From contig JBCDCZ010000208.1 in assembly GCA_039180865.1 (NCBI GenBank), positions 1 through 8,125 on the forward strand: a DNA stretch of 8,125 bases, written 5' to 3'. Numbering within the stretch: position 1 is the stretch's first letter; each line of letters opens with the position of its first letter. A model generated the notes under the pieces. That model worked only from the letters and a program-made list of their open reading frames with translations, had not been told where the DNA came from and made no database searches. Shown one piece after another: positions 1 through 6,223 of this stretch. A program made the position numbers and the translations under genes. The DNA comes from JBCDCU01 sp039180865 (GTDB taxonomy: Bacteria > Pseudomonadota > Alphaproteobacteria > Rhizobiales > JACESI01).

Positions 1-1
1 C

Positions 2-349
2 TCCGAAGTGTCGCTCGCCTTGGAAGCGAAAGACATTCTGGATCAACGTGGAATCGCGACGCGCGTTGTATCAGTGCCGTGTTTCGAATTGTTCGAGCAA
101 CAGCCGGAAGACTACAAGTCGGCGGTGCTCGGGACTGAACCCGCACGGATTGCAGTGGAAGCCGCCGTCAGAATGGGGTGGGATCGCTTCATAGGCCATG
201 ACGGAGCCTTTGTCGGGATGAGTTCGTTCGGCGCCAGTGCGCCCTACAAGGACGTTTACCGACATTTTGGAATTACCAGTCAGGCGATCGTCGATGCGGT
301 AGTGGAAAAGCTCGAAAACGGGCAACAAAACGTGGAGAATGAAAAATGA
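2..349 (+). CDS. tkt: Transketolase, C-terminal part (5' end outside window)
   Basis: This is the last ~115 residues of transketolase, the thiamine-diphosphate enzyme that moves two-carbon ketol units between sugar phosphates in the pentose phosphate and Calvin pathways, in the cytosol. The frame is open to the left edge, so the gene is cut by the window. What is visible is the C-terminal transketolase domain: the SEVSLALEA strand-helix at the left edge, the VSVPCFELFEQQ segment, and the strongly conserved FVGMSSFGASAP stretch, followed by the closing helix. The N-terminal cofactor-binding domains are not visible. Its TGA stop (347-349) overlaps the ATG of gap (346-348), which argues for translational coupling. 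Identity is secure from the C-terminal motifs; which paralogue it is cannot be told. Confidence 0.93.
   Translation, partial: SEVSLALEAKDILDQRGIATRVVSVPCFELFEQQPEDYKSAVLGTEPARIAVEAAVRMGWDRFIGHDGAFVGMSSFGASAPYKDVYRHFGITSQAIVDAVVEKLENGQQNVENEK
333..339 (+). promoter_or_regulatory. Ribosome binding site for gap, inside the tkt 3' end
   Basis: TGGAGAA lies six bases before the gap ATG at 346 and within the last codons of tkt. With the 4-base ATGA overlap it supports ATG 346 as the gap start and coupled translation from tkt. Confidence 0.6.
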
Positions 350-1350
350 CAGTAAAGGTCGCTATCAACGGTTTTGGGCGCATTGGGCGCAATATCCTGC
401 GCGCGATCGTTGAATCAGGCCGCACCGACATTAAGGTTGTTGCGATTAACGATCTTGGGCCGGTCGAAACCAATGCCCATCTCCTGCGCTACGATTCAGT
501 GCACGGGAGGTTTCCGGCGCAAGTAAAGGTCGATGGTGACACGATCGATGTTGGGACTGGACCGATCCGTGTGACAGCGATCCGCGATCCTAAAGAGCTT
601 CCGTGGAGTGACGTCGATGTCGCCATGGAATGCACCGGCATTTTCGCCACCAAGGAAAAAGCAGCCATCCACTTGGAAAATGGTTCGAAGCGCGTCCTGA
701 TCTCAGCGCCGGGCGGTAGCGATGTCACCACGATCGTATTCGGTGTCAATCATGAAACCCTGACAGCTGACGATCTGGTCGTTTCCAATGCGTCTTGCAC
801 AACCAACTGCCTCGCACCGGTTGCCCATGTCATGCAGGAGAACTTCGGGATCGAGAAAGGCTACATGACCACGATCCACTCCTATACAGGCGATCAGCCG
901 ACACTCGATACTATGCACAAGGATCTTTATCGTTCGCGTGCGGCCGGCATGTCTATGATTCCGACGTCCACAGGTGCTGCCAAAGCGGTCGGTCTCGTTC
1001 TGCCTGCGCTTAAAGGCAAGCTTGACGGATCAGCGATCCGGGTTCCCACTCCGAATGTATCGGTGGTCGACTTCAAATTTGTTCCAAGCCGGGACGTTAC
1101 CGTTGAGGAAGTTAACGAAGCGATCATTGCCGCGACCGGCAATGAGCTGAAAGGTATTCTCGGCTACACCGACGAACCTCTTGTTAGCCAGGATTTCAAT
1201 CACGATCCGCATTCCTCAATCTTTGCGCTCGACCAGACCAAAATCCTTGAAGGAAATCTTGTTCGTGTGTTGTCGTGGTACGACAACGAATGGGGTTTCT
1301 CAAACCGTATGTCCGATACGGCAATCGCGATGGCCAAACACATTCACTAA
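346..1350 (+). CDS. gap: Glyceraldehyde-3-phosphate dehydrogenase, type I, phosphorylating
   Basis: The product (334 aa, normal length) oxidises glyceraldehyde 3-phosphate with phosphate and NAD(P) to 1,3-bisphosphoglycerate, reversibly, in the cytosol. The N-terminal Rossmann motif INGFGRIGR is at residues 7-15 and AINDLG at 33-38. The active-site motif SNASCTTNCL (147-156) carries the nucleophile Cys151, and the general base is His178 in TTIHSYT. The C-terminal WYDNEWGFSNR is at 311-321. At the positions that are Leu187-Pro188 in strictly NAD-dependent bacterial enzymes, this protein has Thr-Met (LDTMHKDL), so cofactor choice is not obvious from sequence; I recall the same pair in other alphaproteobacterial GAPDHs. 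The start is fixed by the ATGA overlap with tkt and the upstream TGGAGAA. A strong intrinsic terminator follows 10 bases after the stop. Confidence 0.98.
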   Translation: MTVKVAINGFGRIGRNILRAIVESGRTDIKVVAINDLGPVETNAHLLRYDSVHGRFPAQVKVDGDTIDVGTGPIRVTAIRDPKELPWSDVDVAMECTGIFATKEKAAIHLENGSKRVLISAPGGSDVTTIVFGVNHETLTADDLVVSNASCTTNCLAPVAHVMQENFGIEKGYMTTIHSYTGDQPTLDTMHKDLYRSRAAGMSMIPTSTGAAKAVGLVLPALKGKLDGSAIRVPTPNVSVVDFKFVPSRDVTVEEVNEAIIAATGNELKGILGYTDEPLVSQDFNHDPHSSIFALDQTKILEGNLVRVLSWYDNEWGFSNRMSDTAIAMAKHIH

Positions 1351-1360
1351 CAGGACGAAC

Positions 1361-1390
1361 AAAGACCGCCGGGACAGGCGGTCTTTTTTT
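1361..1390 (+). terminator. Rho-independent terminator after gap
   Basis: A perfect inverted repeat: AAAGACCGCC (1361-1370), six-base loop GGGACA, and GGCGGTCTTT (1377-1386), running into seven Ts (1384-1390). The GC core is 7 bp (GACCGCC/GGCGGTC), extendable by 3 A-T pairs. It sits between gap (stop 1350) and pgk (start 1427), so it should end or attenuate tkt-gap transcripts. That implies pgk either has its own promoter or depends on readthrough. Confidence 0.9.
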
Positions 1391-1416
1391 CACTCGCGGC
1401 GGGTGATGATCTGATC

Positions 1417-1421
1417 GGGGA
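1417..1421 (+). promoter_or_regulatory. Ribosome binding site for pgk
   Basis: GGGGA ends five bases before ATG 1427 and is the only purine-rich Shine-Dalgarno-like run in the 36 bases between the terminator T-tract and the start codon. It supports this start. Confidence 0.5.
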
Positions 1422-1426
1422 CTTTT

Positions 1427-2626
1427 ATGGCTGCCTTCAAAACACTTGATGATGTGGATTTGGCCGGTAAACGCTGTCTCGTGCGCGTTGATCTCAACGT
1501 ACCGATGAATGACGGCAAGGTGAGCGATGAGACCCGCATTGAGCGCGTTGCGCCGACCGTCAGAGAGATTTCAGAAAAGGGTGGCAAGGTCATTCTCCTT
1601 GCCCATTTCGGACGGCCGAAAGGTAAGCCGGTTGCCGAGATGAGCCTTGAACCGATCACAACCACATGTGTTGCCATCTTCGGAAAACCGGTGAGCTTCA
1701 TCAACGATTGTGTCGGGCCTGATGTTAAAGCGGCCGTAGAGGCCATGGCTGATGGCGATGTTCTGCTTCTGGAGAACACCCGCTTTTATGAAGGTGAAGA
1801 AAAAAACGATCCTGACTTTGCCTCCCAACTGGCGGAAAATGGCGATATGTTTGTCGCAGATGCATTCTCTGCGGCCCATCGCGCCCATGCGTCGACTGCG
1901 GGCCTTGCAGACCACCTTCCTGCAATAGCCGGGCGGACGATGCAGGCAGAGGTCGAGGCGATTGAAAAAGCTCTCGCGGCACCAAAACGACCGGTGCTTG
2001 CTGTTGTCGGCGGTGCAAAAGTGTCAACGAAGATTGAGCTTCTTGAAAACCTTGTCGATCGAGTCGACATGCTTGCGATTGGCGGCGGTATGGCGAATAC
2101 CTTTTTGGCGGCGGAGGGCATTAATGTCGGCAGGTCCCTCTGTGAACATGATCTCGCCGAGACGGCACTCGGGATCATCAATACGGCGAAAGAATCGCGC
2201 TGTGAGCTTCTGCTTCCGGACGATGTCGTCGTTGCGAAAGAATTTAAAGCCGGTGCCGAATGCCGCACGAAACCGGCAAGCGGCGTCCTGGACGATGAAA
2301 TGATCCTCGACGCGGGACCTGCAACCGTGAATGTCCTGCGCGATGCGATTAATAATGCTTCGACCGTTCTTTGGAACGGACCGCTTGGTGCTTTTGAAAT
2401 TGAACCTTTTGACAAGGCGACGGTGGCTGCTGCCAAACATGCCGCGGCTCAGACCAAAACGGGGCGCGTTCTTTCGGTTGCAGGCGGAGGCGACACGGTG
2501 GCGGCACTCAATCATGCAGGCGTCGCAGACTCGTTTTCCTACGTCTCCACAGCAGGCGGAGCTTTCCTTGAATGGCTGGAAGGAAAAGAGCTTCCCGGGG
2601 TGGAAATCCTGCGCCGCAAAGACTAG
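1427..2626 (+). CDS. pgk: Phosphoglycerate kinase
   Basis: The product (399 aa, usual length) transfers phosphate between 1,3-bisphosphoglycerate and ADP, giving 3-phosphoglycerate and ATP, in the cytosol. The N-lobe shows the signature RVDLNVP (20-26), DETRIER with the substrate-binding Arg38, LLAHFGRPKG (57-66) and DAFSAAHRAHAST (145-157). The C-lobe shows VVGGAKVSTKI (193-203), IGGGMANTFL (218-227), the hinge/nucleotide motif VLWNGPLGAFE (314-324) and the phosphate loop GGGDT (353-357) with STAGGAF (374-380). The DAF motif is preceded by Ala144, where many PGKs have Asn; otherwise key residues are intact. It lies directly after the gap terminator and 60 bases before the aldolase gene, a classic glycolytic arrangement. 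Confidence 0.98.
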   Translation: MAAFKTLDDVDLAGKRCLVRVDLNVPMNDGKVSDETRIERVAPTVREISEKGGKVILLAHFGRPKGKPVAEMSLEPITTTCVAIFGKPVSFINDCVGPDVKAAVEAMADGDVLLLENTRFYEGEEKNDPDFASQLAENGDMFVADAFSAAHRAHASTAGLADHLPAIAGRTMQAEVEAIEKALAAPKRPVLAVVGGAKVSTKIELLENLVDRVDMLAIGGGMANTFLAAEGINVGRSLCEHDLAETALGIINTAKESRCELLLPDDVVVAKEFKAGAECRTKPASGVLDDEMILDAGPATVNVLRDAINNASTVLWNGPLGAFEIEPFDKATVAAAKHAAAQTKTGRVLSVAGGGDTVAALNHAGVADSFSYVSTAGGAFLEWLEGKELPGVEILRRKD

Positions 2627-2640
2627 TAGAACAACAAAAA

Positions 2641-2663
2641 GCGGGCTCTGCCTGAAAGCCTGC
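2641..2663. other. Intergenic hairpin between pgk and fba
   Basis: GCGGGCT (2641-2647) and AGCCTGC (2657-2663) can form a 7-bp stem with one G-U pair and a 9-base loop. On the + strand no T-run follows, so it is not a normal terminator for pgk. Read on the - strand it is followed by TTTTTGTTGTT and resembles an intrinsic terminator, but no gene on that strand needs one. It could affect processing or stability of a pgk-fba mRNA. This is sequence complementarity only. Confidence 0.3.
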
Positions 2664-2674
2664 ATGACAATAAA

Positions 2675-2679
2675 GAGGG
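2675..2679 (+). promoter_or_regulatory. Ribosome binding site for the aldolase gene
   Basis: GAGGG lies seven bases before ATG 2687 and supports that start codon for the class II aldolase. Confidence 0.65.
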
Positions 2680-2686
2680 CTGACGA

Positions 2687-3754
2687 ATGGCGACAATCAA
2701 ACCCGGCGTTGTAACTGGTGAGGACTACGCAAACCTCGTAGAGGCGTGCAAAAAAGGCGGTTATGCGCTGCCAGCCGTGAACATTACGGACGTCAACACA
2801 TTGAATGCAGCGCTCGAAGCAGCTGCTAGCACGAAATCCGACATCATCATTCAAATGTCGAACGGAGGGGCGGGGTTTTTCGGTGGTCCGGCGCTCGGCG
2901 ATCTTTCAGCCAAAGTGAAAGGCGCTGTGTCCGCCGCGCGCCACGTTCATCTCATGGCTGAAGATTACGGTGTTGCGGTCGTCCTTCATACAGACCACGC
3001 CAATCGCAAGCTTCTCCCATGGGTTGACGGGATGATGGACTATAACGAAGCCGCGAAGAAGGAGACGGGAAAGCCGCTCTTTTCCTCCCACATGATCGAC
3101 CTATCCGAAGAGCCGATTGATGAGAACATCGGAACCTGTGTCGATTATCTGAAGCGTATGGCGGTTTGCGATATCAGCCTTGAAATCGAACTCGGCGTGA
3201 CCGGTGGCGAGGAGGACGGTGTCGGGTCTGACCTGGAAGAGGGAGCTGATAACGCGCATCTCTACACCCAACCTGAAGATGTTCTCCAAGCCTATGACGC
3301 GCTGAAAGATATCGGCCATTTTTCCGTTGCTGCCTCTTTCGGTAATGTCCACGGCGTCTACAAACCGGGCAACGTGAAATTGCGCCCGGAAATTCTGATC
3401 AACTCGCAGAATCTTGTTGCGAAGGAACGGGGAACGTCAAAGCTGCCCCTCCACCTGGTGTTCCATGGAGGGTCCGGCTCTGAGAAAGAAAAGATCGATG
3501 AAGCCGTCTCCTATGGCGTGTTCAAGATGAACATCGACACGGACACCCAATTCGCCTGTGCAAAGGGGATTGGTGATTATGTCGACCAGCACCCGGAGGC
3601 TTTCAAGTATCAGATCCATCCTGAAACTGGCGCGCCACTCAAAAAACTCTACGATCCGCGCAAATGGAATCGCGACGTTCAAAAGAGCATGGTTGCCCGT
3701 CTGGATGAGGCCTTCCGTGATTTGCAAAGCCACGGTCGGTCTGTCTGTCAGTGA
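2687..3754 (+). CDS. fbaA: Class II fructose-bisphosphate aldolase (FbaA type)
   Basis: The product (355 aa) is a zinc-dependent aldolase that interconverts fructose 1,6-bisphosphate with dihydroxyacetone phosphate and glyceraldehyde 3-phosphate, in the cytosol. It follows E. coli FbaA (359 aa) closely: KPGVVTGEDY at the N-terminus, SNGGAGFF (58-65), HTDHANRKLLPW (101-112), GKPLFSSHMIDLSEE (128-142), LEIELG and GGEEDGV (165-179), SFGNVHGVYKPGN (218-229), VFHGGSGS (258-265) and MNIDTDTQ (281-288). By alignment the zinc ligands are His104, Glu168, His222 and His260; Asp103 and Glu176 match the catalytic Asp109/Glu182 of E. coli. All are present, so it should be active. The loop after GGEEDGV is a few residues longer than in E. 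coli. It follows pgk by 60 bases. Many Rhizobiales instead carry a class I aldolase at this place. Confidence 0.97.
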   Translation: MATIKPGVVTGEDYANLVEACKKGGYALPAVNITDVNTLNAALEAAASTKSDIIIQMSNGGAGFFGGPALGDLSAKVKGAVSAARHVHLMAEDYGVAVVLHTDHANRKLLPWVDGMMDYNEAAKKETGKPLFSSHMIDLSEEPIDENIGTCVDYLKRMAVCDISLEIELGVTGGEEDGVGSDLEEGADNAHLYTQPEDVLQAYDALKDIGHFSVAASFGNVHGVYKPGNVKLRPEILINSQNLVAKERGTSKLPLHLVFHGGSGSEKEKIDEAVSYGVFKMNIDTDTQFACAKGIGDYVDQHPEAFKYQIHPETGAPLKKLYDPRKWNRDVQKSMVARLDEAFRDLQSHGRSVCQ

Positions 3755-3768
3755 GACCGAGGCGTTTG

Positions 3769-3784
3769 AAAGAGGTACGTTCTG
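3769..3784 (+). promoter_or_regulatory. Shine-Dalgarno plus likely CTG start of the ThiE-like gene
   Basis: AAAGAGG (3769-3775) is a good Shine-Dalgarno sequence, followed by six bases and CTG at 3782. The reading frame of the ThiE-like gene is closed just upstream by TGA at 3767-3769. Between that stop and TTG 3848 there is no in-frame ATG, GTG or TTG. CTG 3782 is therefore the only well-placed near-cognate start with a ribosome site. ATT 3827 is also in frame but has no good ribosome site. Confidence 0.5.
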
Positions 3785-4477
3785 GCTAAGAGCAAATCAG
3801 GCAAGGACCGCAAAAAATCAGCCGAGATTTATCGAACCCGGGTTTTCTTGATCACGCCTCAAGGCTATGAAAAGGACCTTGGCTTCGCAGAAAAACTCTC
3901 TGCCGTGCTCGGAGCCGGCGATGTTGCGAGCCTTTTAATTACACCTGCGCCTGGACATGATTATCAGGCACTTGCAACACCTCTCGTCAAGGTCGCGCAA
4001 GAACATGGTGTTGCTGCCCTTCTTTGCGAAGATAGCCGCATTATGGGGCGGACTGGAGCGGACGGACTTCACCTCGAAGGCGCGATTGAAGATATCGTCG
4101 AGACCGTGAAGGCTCATGCCGGGCGAGAAATCATGGGCGTCGGTGATCTTGGCAGCCGCCATGATGCTATGATGATGGGCGAGGGGCCGGTCGATTATCT
4201 TTTTTTCGGACGTCTCGACGGGGATCGTCAGCCCGGTATCTTCAAGAAATCCTTCGCGCTGGCCGAATGGTGGTCCTCTCTCTTCGAAGTTCCCGCTGTT
4301 GTGATGGGTGGAACATCCGTTGAGAGTGTTCGCGAAGCCGCTGATGCGGCAATCGATTTTGTCGCCTTGCGCAACGCTATCTTTGAGGCATCCGATCCGC
4401 AGGATGCAATTCGGGCCGCAAACGCCTATCTTGACCAGAGCTACGAGTTGAAACGTGCGGATCTCGAAAATGCCTGA
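3782..4477 (+). CDS. Thiamine-phosphate-synthase-like (ThiE/TenI family) barrel protein, divergent
   Basis: Read from CTG 3782 the product is 231 aa; the next conventional start, TTG 3848, gives 209 aa. The TTG would cut into the first beta strand of the barrel (RVFLITP), so I prefer the upstream CTG, which has a ribosome site. Family membership rests on that strand, GADGLHLEG (92-100; compare GADGVHLGQ in ThiE), IMGVGD (117-122) and the phosphate-loop-like VVMGGTS (173-179) near the C-terminus. ThiE joins HMP-pyrophosphate to thiazole phosphate. Here the usual QLRxK substrate motif is replaced by SLLITPAPG, the GQxD after GxHL is lost, and the GPIFxTxTK loop reads FGRLDGDRQPG. Catalysis of the standard reaction is therefore doubtful. 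It starts 27 bases after the aldolase stop, and its end overlaps the next gene. It may be a non-thiamine paralogue. Confidence 0.83.
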   Translation: MAKSKSGKDRKKSAEIYRTRVFLITPQGYEKDLGFAEKLSAVLGAGDVASLLITPAPGHDYQALATPLVKVAQEHGVAALLCEDSRIMGRTGADGLHLEGAIEDIVETVKAHAGREIMGVGDLGSRHDAMMMGEGPVDYLFFGRLDGDRQPGIFKKSFALAEWWSSLFEVPAVVMGGTSVESVREAADAAIDFVALRNAIFEASDPQDAIRAANAYLDQSYELKRADLENA

Positions 4478-5534
4478 TCGTTTTGTCAAAAAGACGCGGA
4501 CAGCCCTAATGTTGCGGGCTGCGGCATGCGTTATTGCCTCACTTGGTTTGTCTGTGTCGGACCGCGCATTGGCGGCGCCGCTTTTCGGCTATGACGCCGT
4601 TGCCCAACGCTTTGCAAAACCAAGTGAGCGTGAAAAGCCGACTGAGCTTCCTGGGGTTAACCAGCGAATAGCGGCCGTTTTAACGGAGATCGATACCAAA
4701 GCCGATCCCGCCCTCGTACCCTATGGCCTTTTCCAGCGCGGGCTGTACCTCTCGGCTCTCGCCAGGGCGACGGTCCTCGCTGAAAAAGGTGATGCCTCGG
4801 CGCAGACCCTTGTCGGCGAGATCAATCGTCGCGGCCTTGGCGTAACCCGAAATCTTGACGCTGCGTTGGGCTGGTATCAGCTGGCAGCGGAAGGCGGTAA
4901 TCGGGAAGCGGCGTTCCAGCTCGCTTTTCTTCATCTCGATGGGCTCGGTGTCGATAAGGACAAAGAGAGGGCCGCGAAGCTTTTCCAGCAGGCCGCGAAA
5001 AAGGGGCACGTTCTTGCAAACTACAACGTTGGCTTGATGCATTTGACCGGTGAAGTTCTTGAAAAGGACTTCGAAAAAGCCGGGGCACATTTGTTGAGAG
5101 CCGCCAAAGACGGGAATGCGGACGCTCAGTTTGCAATGGGCGAGCTCTATCGTGAAGGCATGGGTGTCAACCAAGACGAAATACTGGCGACGATCTATTT
5201 CGGCAAAGCTGCCCGGCAGGGACATGATACTGCGCAAATTGAGTATGCTGTGCGCCTGTTGAACGGGATCGGTATCGGCAAGAACGAGGAGGATGCCGCC
5301 TGGTGGTTTGCAATCAATGCCAGACGCGGCAATGCCATTGCCCAAAATAGGCTTGCCCATCTTTACCGCACCGGCAAGGGCGTTCCGGTTGATCCCGTGA
5401 ATATGGCACGCTGGCATCTTATTTCGAAGAAGGCCGGGTTCGAAGATGATGTCCTTGACGAACAGTTGAGTGAGCTGGACGACGAAGCTATGGCTGTTGC
5501 GGAACAACTTGCCGCGGAATGGCGCCCTGAATAA
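4470..5534 (+). CDS. Exported Sel1-repeat (TPR-like) protein
   Basis: From ATG 4470 the product is 354 aa. It starts with a typical Sec signal peptide: basic VKKTR (6-10), a hydrophobic core at about 12-30, and ALA at 33-35 with likely cleavage before APLFG. The mature protein is therefore probably periplasmic. Residues 109-322 hold six Sel1 repeats at a strict 36-residue period, starting near 109, 145, 181, 217, 253 and 289. Each has the AA/GNxxAQ...LG.LY..G.GV..D...A..W...AA..G pattern. Sel1 solenoids are protein-protein scaffolds, so no enzyme activity is expected and the partner is unknown. The start overlaps the stop of the ThiE-like gene by 8 bases (ATGCCTGA), suggesting coupling. GTG 4455 is an alternative start adding five residues. 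There is no lipobox: Cys20 lies within the hydrophobic core. Confidence 0.9.
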   Translation: MPDRFVKKTRTALMLRAAACVIASLGLSVSDRALAAPLFGYDAVAQRFAKPSEREKPTELPGVNQRIAAVLTEIDTKADPALVPYGLFQRGLYLSALARATVLAEKGDASAQTLVGEINRRGLGVTRNLDAALGWYQLAAEGGNREAAFQLAFLHLDGLGVDKDKERAAKLFQQAAKKGHVLANYNVGLMHLTGEVLEKDFEKAGAHLLRAAKDGNADAQFAMGELYREGMGVNQDEILATIYFGKAARQGHDTAQIEYAVRLLNGIGIGKNEEDAAWWFAINARRGNAIAQNRLAHLYRTGKGVPVDPVNMARWHLISKKAGFEDDVLDEQLSELDDEAMAVAEQLAAEWRPE

Positions 5535-5571
5535 CCTGTTGGGAAGTGATTGCAGCGATGCTCTTGCGCAT

Positions 5572-5609
5572 TGGGGCCAATGGTGCATAAAGCAGCCCCA
5601 TCTTCTCTT
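5572..5609 (+). terminator. Possible weak terminator or leader hairpin before efp
   Basis: TGGGGC (5572-5577) pairs with GCCCCA (5595-5600). TGC (5584-5586) can pair with GCA (5592-5594) on the same 3' arm, giving an interrupted stem with loop ATAAA and a 6-base bulge. TCTTCTCTT follows. This 97-base gap between the Sel1 gene and efp is larger than the gaps just upstream, so a transcript boundary is plausible. The bulge and mixed T-tract make it weak. Confidence 0.3.
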
Positions 5610-5631
5610 AAGACCGAACCGGTATTGCTCC

Positions 5632-6195
5632 ATGAAAATTCAAGGTAACGAAATCCGCCCCGGAAATGTCATTCAACATCAGGATACGATCTGGGTTGCG
5701 GTGAAAACACAACACGTGAAGCCGGGCAAGGGTGGCGCCTTCGCGCAGGTTGAACTGAAAAACCTGATCGACGGGCGCAAGCTCAACGAACGGTTTCGGG
5801 CAACGGAAACGGTAGAGCGGGTCAGGCTGGAACAGAAAGACTTTCAGTACCTCTATGAGCAAGGCGATGCCCTTGTTTTCATGGACCTTGAAACCTATGA
5901 GCAGCTCGAACTGCAAAAGGATTTCGTTGGCGAACGGGCAGTTTTTCTTCAAGACGGCATGGCGGTCACCGTTGAGAGCCATGAGGGTCGGCCAATCGGC
6001 ATCGCGTTGCCCGATCAAGTGGTCCTCGAAGTCTCGGAAACCGAGCCGCATATCAAAGGGCAGACAGTCTCTTCATCCTACAAGCCGGCTGTGCTTGAAA
6101 ATGGCGTGCGCACCGATGTCCCACCTTTCGTTGGAGTCGGTGACAAGATCGTCGTGGACACCAACGAAATCTCCTATGTGAAGCGCGCCGACTAG
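5632..6195 (+). CDS. efp: Translation elongation factor P
   Basis: The 187-aa product has the standard EF-P length and three-domain plan. It binds ribosomes stalled at consecutive prolines, between the P and E sites, and promotes peptide bond formation. The KOW-like domain I (about 2-62) carries the tip loop PGKGGA (31-36), with Lys33 matching the E. coli beta-lysylated Lys34. Domain II (about 65-128) holds VERVRLEQKDFQYLY and YEQLELQKDFVG. Domain III holds TVSSSYKPAVLENGV (145-159), VPPFVGVGDKI and DTNEISYVKR (176-185), the C-terminal EF-P signature. ATG 5632 is chosen because it gives the conserved start MKIQGNEIRPGNV; upstream ATG 5470 would only add sequence overlapping the Sel1 gene. No strong Shine-Dalgarno is visible. 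The lysine-modifying enzymes EpmA/EpmB are not encoded in this window. Confidence 0.97.
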   Translation: MKIQGNEIRPGNVIQHQDTIWVAVKTQHVKPGKGGAFAQVELKNLIDGRKLNERFRATETVERVRLEQKDFQYLYEQGDALVFMDLETYEQLELQKDFVGERAVFLQDGMAVTVESHEGRPIGIALPDQVVLEVSETEPHIKGQTVSSSYKPAVLENGVRTDVPPFVGVGDKIVVDTNEISYVKRAD

Positions 6196-6223
6196 TCGGA
6201 CGTTCGACCCTTCAGGTTACTTT

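Noticed and set aside
1786..2436. Minus-strand open frame of 216 codons inside pgk
   Set aside because: Ser/Ala/Arg-rich low-complexity translation, typical of the antisense of a GC-rich coding region; pgk is clear on the + strand.
2024..2854. Long minus-strand open frame (276 codons) across pgk and the start of the aldolase gene
   Set aside because: It is antisense to two unmistakable genes, crosses their boundary, and its translation has no recognisable motifs. It is a shadow frame.
49..3677. A 13-base identical string (TGGAATCGCGACG) at 49-61 in tkt and 3665-3677 in the aldolase gene
   Set aside because: One such match is expected by chance in about 8 kb, and both copies are within conserved coding sequence in different contexts.
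4159..4180. ATG-rich short repeat (ATGATGCTATGATGATG)
   Set aside because: It encodes part of the ThiE-like protein (HDAMMMG) in frame; no repeat expansion or regulatory role is supported.
4680..5633. Long minus-strand open frame (317 codons) opposite the Sel1 gene
   Set aside because: It mirrors the Sel1 coding sequence, shows no domain signature, and the + strand frame has a signal peptide and six in-register repeats.
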